The notes under the pieces were generated by a model. That model was not told the DNA's origin, made no database searches, and worked only from the letters and a program-made list of their open reading frames with translations. DNA of 64,000 nt, from positions 1-64,000 of the forward strand of contig JAUMYW010000008.1 in the NCBI GenBank assembly GCA_030528455.1, read 5' to 3'. This stretch comes from Neisseria sp. GTDB taxonomy: Bacteria; Pseudomonadota; Gammaproteobacteria; Burkholderiales; Neisseriaceae. This document shows positions 56,008 through 64,000 of this stretch, piece by piece (within the stretch, counting starts at the first letter, position 1; every line of letters starts with the position of its first letter). The translations under genes were made by a program, and so were the position numbers.

Positions 56008-56127
56008 GGTTGAAATTTTTTGATTGGAAACTGCGTATTGTAACGTGCGAGACAGTTGGAAAGATAGGGCATTCGGCATATTCGGTTTGCAGGTGCAGAC
56101 TGCATTGCAAAAATATAAAAGATAATA

Positions 56128-56155
56128 AAACGGCATACCGTAAAGTATGCCGTTT
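56128..56155 (-). terminator. Intrinsic terminator of the cytochrome c5 gene
   Basis: 11-bp stem aaacggcatac / gtatgccgttt with a 6-nt loop; TTTTATT follows on the minus strand, 17 bp past the stop. Confidence 0.8.
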
Positions 56156-56171
56156 GCAGATATCTGATTGT

Positions 56172-56966
56172 TTAGAACTTGCCGCCGGATTGGTTTGCCA
56201 TATAAATGACTGCCGCTTTGACTTCTTCGTCACTCAAATTCGGATTGCCGCCCCGGGCAGGCATCAGGCCATTCGGACCGGTGAAGCCGTTGATGGCATT
56301 TTTGAACAGTACCTCTTTGCCTTTGGCAATACGTTCTTTCCATTCGTCATTACGTGTAATGCGCGGTACGCCGGGAATGACGGAATCGGCAGCATGACAT
56401 GCCATGCACAGGCCTTCGAATACTTTTTTGCCGTCTGCTGCGGCAGTATTTTCGGAAGTTCCGCCGACTGCCTCTTCTCCGGATTGGATTTCAGGGGCTT
56501 TGAAGTTGCCGCCGGATTGGTTGACCATGTAGGCGATGGTGCGTTTCAGTTCGTCATCGGTCAGGTCGGCCTGCCCGCCTTTGGCGGGCATTGCGTTAAA
56601 GCCGTTCAAGGCATTGTGAAACAAAGTGTCGAAACCTTTGGCGATACGTGCGGTCCATTCGTTGTTTCGGGTGATACGTGGAGCGTCAGGCACATTGCCG
56701 TCTGCAGCATGACATTGGATACATACTTTGTTGAAGATTTGCTCTCCGCCGCGCTGGCCGACGGGAGTGCCGTCTCCGACAACAACGCCGCCTTGCGGCA
56801 GAATGCGTGTTTCGATAGCTGTCGGCGTGCTGGCATCTACATCGCTGTAATAACCGCTGCCGGCCAGTTTGACCAGCAAAAATAATACAGCCAATACAAT
56901 CACTACACCGCCGATAAGGGTGGTCATGGCGGATCCGCGGACAGTTTGCTTTATGGAGTGGTTCAT
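56172..56966 (-). CDS. Membrane-anchored diheme cytochrome c5
   Basis: 264 residues: one N-terminal membrane anchor (about residues 15-37) and two tandem class I cytochrome c domains. The heme sites are CIQCH at 82-86 and CMACH at 187-191. Axial Met candidates lie in AMPAKGG and LMPARGG. The domains are clearly duplicated (ITRNNEWTARIAKG versus ITRNDEWKERIAKG). In Neisseria, cytochrome c5 carries electrons from the bc1 complex to cbb3 oxidase and to the nitrite reductase AniA. Monocistronic. Confidence 0.92.
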   Translation of the reverse strand: MNHSIKQTVRGSAMTTLIGGVVIVLAVLFLLVKLAGSGYYSDVDASTPTAIETRILPQGGVVVGDGTPVGQRGGEQIFNKVCIQCHAADGNVPDAPRITRNNEWTARIAKGFDTLFHNALNGFNAMPAKGGQADLTDDELKRTIAYMVNQSGGNFKAPEIQSGEEAVGGTSENTAAADGKKVFEGLCMACHAADSVIPGVPRITRNDEWKERIAKGKEVLFKNAINGFTGPNGLMPARGGNPNLSDEEVKAAVIYMANQSGGKF

Positions 56967-57169
56967 TTTATATAAGCCTCGCCGTTGTTCTTGGTTTGAC
57001 GAAATTTTTTGTTAATCTGTTAATCGGGGTTAACAATAATTTGCGGGATTATACTGAATTCGCAGCGTCTTTCCAATCTTTATAGTTTGGCTTATCTCAA
57101 AAAAAGTCGATTTAGCTGTTTCGGACATATTGTTTGGCGACTGCAGCATGGTTCCAGGCTGTTTTAGGC

Positions 57170-57199
57170 TTGTGTTTGTCGGACGGAATGTGTCATAAT
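57170..57199 (+). promoter_or_regulatory. Candidate tRNA-Arg promoter
   Basis: TTGTGT (57170-57175), an 18-bp spacer and CATAAT (57194-57199), 10 bp before the tRNA. Confidence 0.5.
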
Positions 57200-57209
57200 C
57201 CGCTTTTAT

Positions 57210-57285
57210 GTACCCGTAGCTCAGTTGGAAGAGTGTCAGTTTCCGAAGCTGAAGGTCGCTGGTTCGATCCCAGTCGGGTGCGCCA
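57210..57285 (+). tRNA. tRNA-Arg (anticodon CCG)
   Basis: A 76-nt cloverleaf with encoded CCA. Acceptor GTACCCG/CGGGTGC with one G.U pair, anticodon loop TTCCGAA with stem TCAGT/GCTGA, T loop GGTTCGATCC. Reads CGG codons. Confidence 0.95.
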
Positions 57286-57295
57286 TATTGAACAA

Positions 57296-57334
57296 AGCCG
57301 TCTGCAGGCAAATGATTTGCCAGGACGGCTTTTT
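57296..57334 (+). terminator. Terminator of tRNA-Arg with one decayed DUS arm
   Basis: aagccgtc (left, part of an intact DUS) pairs with gacggctt (right, DUS altered to CCAGGACGGC), around an inner hairpin aggcaaat / atttgcc; TTTTT follows. Confidence 0.75.
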
Positions 57335-57335
57335 C

Positions 57336-57554
57336 ATGAATATTTATCTGTGCTGCCGGGCCGGGCAAATAAATATAATAGTGTTGCTATACAGATTGAT
57401 ATTGCGGGCAGCTTCAAAAAACCGATGGGGCTGCTTGCAAGAAAACGTGCTTTGCGTTATCTTGCAATTTCTTTACTTTTTTAAACGATTGCGCCTTGAA
57501 TCAATTTTCAAAGCAGGCGGTTGTCGTTGGTTGTTTCCGTGTCGCGTACCCTAA
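57336..57554 (+). other. Possible leader reading frame before ilvB (unproven)
   Basis: 72 codons from ATG 57336 contain a cluster of branched-chain codons (INIIVLLYRLIL, about codons 12-23), as in attenuation leaders. It overlaps the tRNA terminator and I see no clear terminator/antiterminator pair before ilvB, so this may be chance. The rest of 57335-57642 has no gene. Confidence 0.2.
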
Positions 57555-57642
57555 ACCGCTGTTCGGGAAGCCGCATTACCGTTGCCTGAACGAGACACCT
57601 GTTTGATTATTGGTACACGCGCAGAATAAAAAGAGGCTTTTC

Positions 57643-59424
57643 ATGCAATTATCCGGCGCACAAATTCTTGTGCAGAGCCTGAAAGCGGAAAACGTCGAAT
57701 ACGTTTTCGGTTATCCGGGCGGTGCGGTGCTCGAAATCTACGACGCACTTTTTCAATTAAACAAATTCAAACATATTTTGGTACGGCACGAACAGGCAGC
57801 AGTCCATGCGGCCGATGCGTATGCAAGGGTCAGCGGCAAAGTCGGCGTGGCTTTGGTAACATCTGGGCCGGGTGCGACCAATGCGATTACAGGTATTGCA
57901 ACGGCGTTTACCGATTCTATACCGATGGTGGTGATTTCCGGTCAGGTAGCGGCACCTGCAATCGGTACGGATGCTTTTCAGGAAATCGATATGATCGGTA
58001 TTTCCCGTCCCTGCGTGAAACATAATTTCCTGGTTACCGATATTCAGGATTTGGCAGTAACGATTAAAAAAGCGTTCCAAATTGCCAAAAGCGGCCGCCC
58101 CGGACCAGTGGTGGTAGACGTTGCCAAAGACGTTACGCAGGCAATGGCGAAGTTCTGTTATCCGCAGGAAGATGTGTGTATCCGTTCTTACCAACCGGTA
58201 ACGCAAGGTCATACGGGGCAGATTAAAAAAGCCATTGCTATGCTGGCGGCTGCCAAACGTCCTTTGGTTTACTTCGGCGGCGGTGTTGTTCTGGGCAATG
58301 CTTCGTCAGAACTGACTGATTTTGTCAAAATGACAGGAATGCCCTGCGTTGGTACTTTGATGGGTTTGGGGGCTTATCCTTCTTCCAACAAACAGTTTTT
58401 GGGTATGCTGGGCATGCACGGTACTTACGAAGCCAATCTAGCGATGCAGAATGCCGATGTGGTTTTGGCCGTCGGTGCGCGTTTTGACGACCGTGTGGTT
58501 TCCGTTCCGAGCAAGTTCGCTGAAAAACCGAAAAAAATCATTCATATCGATATCGATCCTTCGAGTATTTCCAAGCGTGTCAAGGCGGATGTTCCGATTG
58601 TCGGCGATGTGAAAAATGTTTTGGCTGAAATGTCCGGTTTGTGGAGAAAGCAGGGGCTGTCCTGCCATGAAGCAGCTTTGGACAAATGGTGGCACACTTT
58701 GGAAGCGTGGCGCAGCCGCGACTGCCTTCGTCTGCCCGAGGCGGACAGCGAACTGATTCTGCCGCAGATGGTGGTGCAGACTTTAGCAAAAGTGACCAAT
58801 AACGATGCGATTGTGACTTCCGATGTCGGCCAACATCAAATGTTTGCCGCCCAATATTACCCCTTTGAACGGCCTCGGCAATGGCTCAACTCGGGAGGTT
58901 TGGGTACTATGGGGGTCGGTTTGCCCTATGCTATGGGCGCATATCTGGCCGATCCGAGCAAAGATGTATGCTGTATTACCGGCGAAGGTTCGATTCAGAT
59001 GAATATTCAGGAATTGAGTACGTGTCTGCAATACAGGTTGCCGATTAAAACCATTTGTTTGAATAACGGCTATTTGGGTATGGTTCGTCAATGGCAGGAA
59101 CTGTATTACAGTAACCGCGAATCGGAAACATATTTCGATTCTTTGCCGGATTTCGTGAAATTGGCGGAAGCATACGGTCATGTCGGTATGAGGATTGAAA
59201 AAGCTTCCGATGTCGAAGGCGCGCTGCGTGAAGCGTTGGCTTTGAAAGACCGTTTCGTGTTTATGGATTTTATTACCGACAGAAAACAAAATGTTTTCCC
59301 CATGGTGGGCAACGGTAAAGGGTTGGATGAAATGGTATTGCCACTGCATATGCGCGAAAGCAAGGCCGACAGCGATGTCAATGATGTGAACGACCGTGAT
59401 TACGATATAAGGAGCGTGCCATAA
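57643..59424 (+). CDS. ilvB: Acetolactate synthase large subunit
   Basis: TPP enzyme making acetolactate or acetohydroxybutyrate for valine, leucine and isoleucine. ATG 57643 (MQLSGAQILVQSLK) with an AAGAGG site gives 593 residues. The TPP-activating Glu is in VRHEQAAVHAAD, and the TPP/Mg motif reads GEGSIQMNIQEL...CLNNGYLGMVRQWQELYY. The middle FAD-binding-type domain is present (PLVYFGGGVV, GVGLPYAMGA is later). GEG replaces the textbook GDG but keeps the acidic residue. The stop overlaps ilvH by one base. Could equally be labelled ilvI. Confidence 0.95.
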   Translation: MQLSGAQILVQSLKAENVEYVFGYPGGAVLEIYDALFQLNKFKHILVRHEQAAVHAADAYARVSGKVGVALVTSGPGATNAITGIATAFTDSIPMVVISGQVAAPAIGTDAFQEIDMIGISRPCVKHNFLVTDIQDLAVTIKKAFQIAKSGRPGPVVVDVAKDVTQAMAKFCYPQEDVCIRSYQPVTQGHTGQIKKAIAMLAAAKRPLVYFGGGVVLGNASSELTDFVKMTGMPCVGTLMGLGAYPSSNKQFLGMLGMHGTYEANLAMQNADVVLAVGARFDDRVVSVPSKFAEKPKKIIHIDIDPSSISKRVKADVPIVGDVKNVLAEMSGLWRKQGLSCHEAALDKWWHTLEAWRSRDCLRLPEADSELILPQMVVQTLAKVTNNDAIVTSDVGQHQMFAAQYYPFERPRQWLNSGGLGTMGVGLPYAMGAYLADPSKDVCCITGEGSIQMNIQELSTCLQYRLPIKTICLNNGYLGMVRQWQELYYSNRESETYFDSLPDFVKLAEAYGHVGMRIEKASDVEGALREALALKDRFVFMDFITDRKQNVFPMVGNGKGLDEMVLPLHMRESKADSDVNDVNDRDYDIRSVP

Positions 59425-59915
59425 TGCGACATATTCTTTCTATTCTGATGGAAAACGAATCGGGCGCGATGAGCCGGGTGGTCGGCTTGTTTTCGGCACG
59501 CGACTACAATATCGATTCTTTGTCGGTTGCACCGACGGAAGACCGTACATTATCCCGCATGACGATTGTAACCAGCGGCGACGAACAGGTTATCGAACAG
59601 ATAACCAAGCAGCTGAACAAGTTGGTAGAGGTTATTAAAGTAGTCGATTTGAACGAGAGTCGTTATGTCGAGCGGGAATTGATGCTGGCCAAAGTGCGCG
59701 CAGTCGGCAAAGACCGCGACGAAGTTCTGCGTTTGGCGGATATCTACCGGGGTCGGATTGTCGATGTTTGCGAAAAAAGTTATACAGTCGAAGTAACCGG
59801 TACCAGCGAAAAGCTCGATTCATTCCTTGAAGCACTCGGCAAAGGGCTGGTTTTGGAGGTGGTGCGTACCGGTGCGGCAGGTATCGGGCGCGGCGAGCGG
59901 ATTGTCCGTATCTGA
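59424..59915 (+). CDS. ilvH: Acetolactate synthase small (regulatory) subunit
   Basis: 163 residues. An N-terminal ACT domain binds valine for feedback control (RHILSILMENESGAMSRVVGLFSARDYNIDSLSVAPTED). A C-terminal domain stimulates the large subunit (ELMLAKVRAVGKDRDEVLRL...EVVRTGAAGIGRGERIVRI). ATG 59424 overlaps the ilvB TAA (TAATG), and an AAGGAG site lies in the ilvB end, so subunits are co-translated. Confidence 0.97.
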   Translation: MRHILSILMENESGAMSRVVGLFSARDYNIDSLSVAPTEDRTLSRMTIVTSGDEQVIEQITKQLNKLVEVIKVVDLNESRYVERELMLAKVRAVGKDRDEVLRLADIYRGRIVDVCEKSYTVEVTGTSEKLDSFLEALGKGLVLEVVRTGAAGIGRGERIVRI

Positions 59916-59969
59916 CCGGCTGTTGCAGACGGCTTGTTTCCAGATGTCAAGCGGATGCCGTCTGAATGA

Positions 59970-61043
<1,074 letters not shown>

Positions 61044-61215
61044 TTGTTCTGTCAGACACTGCTTGATATGCCGTCTGCATCTTTTCGGATGCCGGCGGCA
61101 TTTTGTTTGCAGTTTGCTTGCGGCATGAAAGGATTTTCCGGCTGTTCATACCGTCTGAAATCATAGATAATACAGACTCTTTGCACACCGCCCCCGATAC
61201 GGACGGGAAGATATA

Positions 61216-61989
61216 ATGTCAGACTATTTTCAAACAGATTTTCCGGATGCCTCTCCCGATAAAGAAGATGCCTCGGAACGCCGCAGCCTGCGCCAAAACA
61301 GTATTTACCTGCTGCCCAACGCATTTACCGTTGCCGCTTTGTTTTCCGCTTTTTATGCAATCACCCAAGCCATGCACGGACACTATGAAACAGCGGCCGT
61401 TGCAGTGTTCATTTCCATGCTGTTGGACGGTATGGACGGTAGGGTAGCGCGTTGGACAAACAGCCAGAGTGCTTTCGGCGAACAGCTCGACAGTTTGGCC
61501 GATGTGGTCAGCTTCGGCGTTGCCCCCGCGCTGATTGTATATAAATGGCAGCTTTGGCAGTTCGGCAAGCTGGGTTATTCGATTGCTTTTATGTATTGTG
61601 CCTGTGCCGCACTGCGCCTGGCCTTGTTCAATACTTTGATCGGCAAGGTCGACAAGCGTTGGTTTATCGGTATTCCCAGCCCTACTGCTGCCGCGCTGAT
61701 TGTCGGCCTGATTTGGGTGGATCACAGCTACGGCGGTTTGGACGGAATGGCCGGATTCGCTTTGGTACTGACGCTGTTTGCCGGGCTCTCCATGGTGGCG
61801 CAGATTCCGTTTTGGAGTTTCAAAGAAATCAACGTACGCAGGAAAGTACCGTTTTTCGTGATTGTTTTGGTCGTACTTGGTCTGCTGGTGGTGGCCATGG
61901 AGCCTTCGCTGGTATTGTTCCTGTTTTTCTTGGCTTACAGCCTGTCCGGTTATGTGATGTTTGTGCGGAACTGGTTGAAAAAACGTTGA
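61216..61989 (+). CDS. pssA: CDP-diacylglycerol-serine O-phosphatidyltransferase
   Basis: Makes phosphatidylserine, the precursor of phosphatidylethanolamine, in the inner membrane. 257 residues with about seven helices. The CDP-alcohol phosphotransferase signature DGMDGRVARW...FGEQLDSLADVVSFG (D-G-x2-A-R-x8-G-x3-D-x3-D) is intact. The N-terminal RQNSIYLLPNAFTVAALFSAFYA is PssA type II. This membrane form is like the Bacillus enzyme, not the soluble E. coli one. The gene follows ilvC in many proteobacteria; here 172 bp separate them. Confidence 0.94.
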   Translation: MSDYFQTDFPDASPDKEDASERRSLRQNSIYLLPNAFTVAALFSAFYAITQAMHGHYETAAVAVFISMLLDGMDGRVARWTNSQSAFGEQLDSLADVVSFGVAPALIVYKWQLWQFGKLGYSIAFMYCACAALRLALFNTLIGKVDKRWFIGIPSPTAAALIVGLIWVDHSYGGLDGMAGFALVLTLFAGLSMVAQIPFWSFKEINVRRKVPFFVIVLVVLGLLVVAMEPSLVLFLFFLAYSLSGYVMFVRNWLKKR

Positions 61990-61995
61990 GCAAAA

Positions 61996-62027
61996 CCGTC
62001 TGCAGCCGCTTTGCGAGATGCAGACGG
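61996..62027 (+). terminator. DUS-based terminator of pssA
   Basis: ccgtctgca (61996-62004, first G of the DUS lost) pairs with tgcagacgg (62019-62027); CATTTTAC follows. Confidence 0.6.
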
Positions 62028-62072
62028 CATTTTACAGAGAAATAATCGGAAATATAAAAAAAGGCGGACGCT

Positions 62073-62876
62073 ATGTGGAGTATCGAAATGGTTTTGCTCT
62101 TGCTGGCAGTAGGTTTGTTTGCGGGCATGATTGCAGGACTGTTCGGGGTTGGCGGCGGATTGATTCTGGTGCCGGTCGTGTTGTGGGTATTGCAGGTTCA
62201 GGGCCTAGAAAGCGGATTTTCACAACATCTGGCCATCGGCACTTCATTTGCGGTTATGGTGTTTACATCTTTTTCCAGCGCATGGTCGCAATACCGCAAA
62301 CAGGCGGTTGATTGGACAGTATTCCGCGCTATGGTGCCGGGCATTGTCGGCGGCGTAATATTGGGTGCGTTAGTTTCACAATTTTTGCCGAATAAAGGCT
62401 TGCAGGCGTTTTTTGTCGTGTTTTGTACCGTTATTGCCGTGCGTGCCCTGCTCGGCATGAAACCGAAACCGAGCCGACAACTGCCGTCGGCAAAAGGCTT
62501 GGCCGGAGCGGGAGGGGTTATCGGCATATTGTCGAGCTGGATCGGTATCGGAGGAGGGTCGTTGACCGTACCGTTTCTGACTTTCTGTAATGTACCTGTT
62601 CACCGTTCCGTAGGTACATCTGCCGCTTTGGGCTGGCCGATTGCAGTGATGGGGACAGCCGGCTACATGTGGTCGGGTTGGGGATTGGAAGGGCTGCCGG
62701 AAACGGCGGCAGGCTTTATTTATCTGCCGGCTGTCGCAGTATTGGCGGCAGCAACAACAGTTGGCGCACCTTTGGGCGTGAAACTTTCGCATAAACTATC
62801 ACCGGGCAATCTCAAACGGGGATTCGGCATACTGCTTTTATTAATCGCCTTCAAAATGCTGATGAAAATCCTCTAA
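62073..62876 (+). CDS. TSUP family (TauE/SafE) membrane transporter
   Basis: 267 residues with about eight helices in two repeats. Each repeat opens with a glycine-rich motif: GMIAGLFGVGGGLILVPVV and GILSSWIGIGGGSLTVPFLTF. HLAIGTSFAVMVFTSFSSAWSQ and the VGTSAALGWPIAVMGTAGY block are also typical. Family members export sulfite, sulfolactate or related organosulfur anions; the substrate here is unknown. An AAAAGGCGG site precedes the ATG. Converges with the next gene. Confidence 0.9.
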   Translation: MWSIEMVLLLLAVGLFAGMIAGLFGVGGGLILVPVVLWVLQVQGLESGFSQHLAIGTSFAVMVFTSFSSAWSQYRKQAVDWTVFRAMVPGIVGGVILGALVSQFLPNKGLQAFFVVFCTVIAVRALLGMKPKPSRQLPSAKGLAGAGGVIGILSSWIGIGGGSLTVPFLTFCNVPVHRSVGTSAALGWPIAVMGTAGYMWSGWGLEGLPETAAGFIYLPAVAVLAAATTVGAPLGVKLSHKLSPGNLKRGFGILLLLIAFKMLMKIL

Positions 62877-62897
62877 GACAAGAGAAAAATGCAAAAA

Positions 62898-62927
62898 ATG
62901 CCGTCTGCACCTGCTTGCAGACGGCAT
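62898..62927. terminator. Bidirectional DUS-pair hairpin between convergent genes
   Basis: GCCGTCTGCA (62900-62909) and TGCAGACGGC (62916-62925), 6-nt loop, serving the TSUP gene (+) and the next gene (-). Confidence 0.7.
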
Positions 62928-62946
62928 ATTGTTTGATTCTGTCGAT

Positions 62947-63624
62947 TCAGGCAATAAAATTTCCGAAGCGGAGCAGCTGCCACGCTGCCCAAGCTGCAAC
63001 AGACAAACCACAACCAAGGCGTACCATACGGTTTTGCAAAAAGTTTCTAACTTGTACGGCAAAAATTCCTACCGCCAGAAGGTTGGGCAGAGTTCCCAGG
63101 CCGAATGCAGCCATCATCAGTCCGCCGTTTAAAGGATTGCCGCTTCCCAAAGCATAAAGTGATGCACTGTACACCAAACCGCATGGAAGCCAGCCCCATA
63201 AAAAACCAGCAGCAAAAGCAGAAAACAAGGTACGTATAGGCAACAGACGGTTTAAGACTGGGCTGAACAGTTTCCAAACCGGCAGACCTATACTTTCGAT
63301 TTTTCTTACTGTTTGGGAAAGGCCGGCCAGATACAGCCCCAAGAACAACAGCAGGATATGGGCTGCAACAAACAGCAGATTCTGGACAGCACGGGTTTGG
63401 TCGAGCGAAATGCCCAAATATCCGAGGGAACCCAAAACCGCCCCAATCAATATATAGCTGCTCAAACGTCCGGCATTGAGCAGCAATAACATAGACAGAC
63501 GGCGGTAGCCGGAAGGGAGTTGCAATACAAAAGCAGACGACAGCCCGCCACACATACCGATACAGTGTCCTCCGCTGAAAAAACCGAGCAGGAATAAAGG
63601 CAGAAATGTAAGAACGGAATTCAT
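62947..63624 (-). CDS. DsbD_2/urease-accessory-like membrane protein (PF13386 type)
   Basis: 225 residues from ATG 63624 (MNSVLTFLPLFLLGFFSGGHC); the frame runs to 63660. Six helices. SGGHCIGMCGGLSSAFVLQ near the N-terminus and FLWGWLPCGLVYSASLYALGSGNPLNGG in the middle are hallmarks of the family that includes cytochrome oxidase/metal maturation proteins near cbb3 genes. The two Cys-containing motifs (GHCxGMCGG, LPCG) suggest copper or thiol-redox transport, as inference. No cbb3 genes are adjacent here. Confidence 0.82.
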   Translation of the reverse strand: MNSVLTFLPLFLLGFFSGGHCIGMCGGLSSAFVLQLPSGYRRLSMLLLLNAGRLSSYILIGAVLGSLGYLGISLDQTRAVQNLLFVAAHILLLFLGLYLAGLSQTVRKIESIGLPVWKLFSPVLNRLLPIRTLFSAFAAGFLWGWLPCGLVYSASLYALGSGNPLNGGLMMAAFGLGTLPNLLAVGIFAVQVRNFLQNRMVRLGCGLSVAAWAAWQLLRFGNFIA

Positions 63625-63995
63625 GAAGGTTACAGGAATACTTCCGAGAGAAAATATCAAAATTATAACTGATTGGTCAGGAGGGCTGACGAATCGGAAA
63701 AACGAGCAATTGCGAGAACGAAAAACATTGTAAAAACAGCATAGAAAGCCGCAGTTCTTTTATCGGGTAAAATGTTTGCCATAAAAACCAAAAACTTGTT
63801 TTTTTAATTATTTTAATGGCATATTTTTTCACTTTTATTTTTAGAAGAGGTATTTTTTTGCCTGATATATACCATATTTCGCAGCTTTAAAGCGGGTTGT
63901 TTTCTGCATCATATATTAAATTTCCTTATGATGCGTGATTACAGCCCCTTACATAACAAAACATTTTTTATTCTTTCTTACAAAGGATGACAATT

Positions 63996-64000
63996 ATGGC
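63996..64000 (+). CDS. Start of a further gene, cut by the window edge
   Basis: ATGGC at the edge, preceded by an AAAGGATG ribosome site with an 8-base gap. Upstream, 63625-63995 is a long AT-rich leader with no other gene. Product unknown. Confidence 0.5.

Noticed and set aside
57030-57368. 112-codon frame with DWDRTSDLQLRKLTLF
   Set aside because: False translation of the opposite strand of tRNA-Arg.

Overview
The window is a chromosomal segment from a member of the Neisseriaceae, most likely a Neisseria-lineage species. The evidence is the gene content (diheme cytochrome c5, a minimal ProQ, a folC-dedD-cvpA-purF-metZ cluster, a trimeric autotransporter adhesin) and dozens of DNA uptake sequences (DUS), often as inverted pairs behind genes. 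The common 10-mer here is GCCGTCTGCA, not the GCCGTCTGAA of the human pathogens, so I would not assign it to N. meningitidis or N. gonorrhoeae. I cannot name the species from sequence alone.

Layout. 0-5.5 kb: the end of a surface adhesin, then parE, rppH, a small methyltransferase-like membrane protein and a uracil permease on the minus strand. 5.8-11.2 kb: trpS, proS, tRNA-Ser(GGA) with a probable integrase scar, argH and tRNA-Asn. 11.3-23 kb: mnmA, fadD, folC-SPOR-cvpA-purF, metZ, a DUF2788 protein, a lone peptide-type ABC permease and an OFA-type MFS transporter. 23.1-26.6 kb: a compact pqiABC operon on the minus strand. 26.6-30.1 kb: a decayed locus with two fused ABC exporter/importer-type genes, an outer-membrane barrel remnant and a strong Fur-box candidate. 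30.4-34.3 kb: proQ, recN, nadK and a small membrane protein. 34.4-39.6 kb: a DUF815 ATPase, riboflavin genes (ribE, ribB with a degenerate RibA-like domain, ribH), an EamA transporter, a DUF2185 protein and nusB. 39.7-42.7 kb: avtA and ppx. 42.9-45.2 kb: a second decayed iron locus, with a siderophore receptor and a siderophore-esterase-like hydrolase, both broken. 45.3-57 kb: an RDD protein, mutL-miaA, dedA, hda with a HAD phosphatase, a lipoprotein with hemH, ftsK, anmK and cytochrome c5. 57.2-64 kb: tRNA-Arg(CCG), ilvB-ilvH-ilvC, pssA, two membrane transporters and the start of a further gene.

Most of the window is conserved housekeeping: translation (trpS, proS, mnmA, miaA, tRNAs), DNA maintenance (parE, recN, mutL, hda, ftsK), branched-chain amino acid, purine, methionine and riboflavin synthesis, and envelope lipid homeostasis. 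The accessory signal sits in two iron-acquisition loci undergoing decay, the island scar beside tRNA-Ser, and the DUS dialect, including two sites where facing DUS overlap into a perfect palindrome. I did not find a convincing undescribed multigene system.
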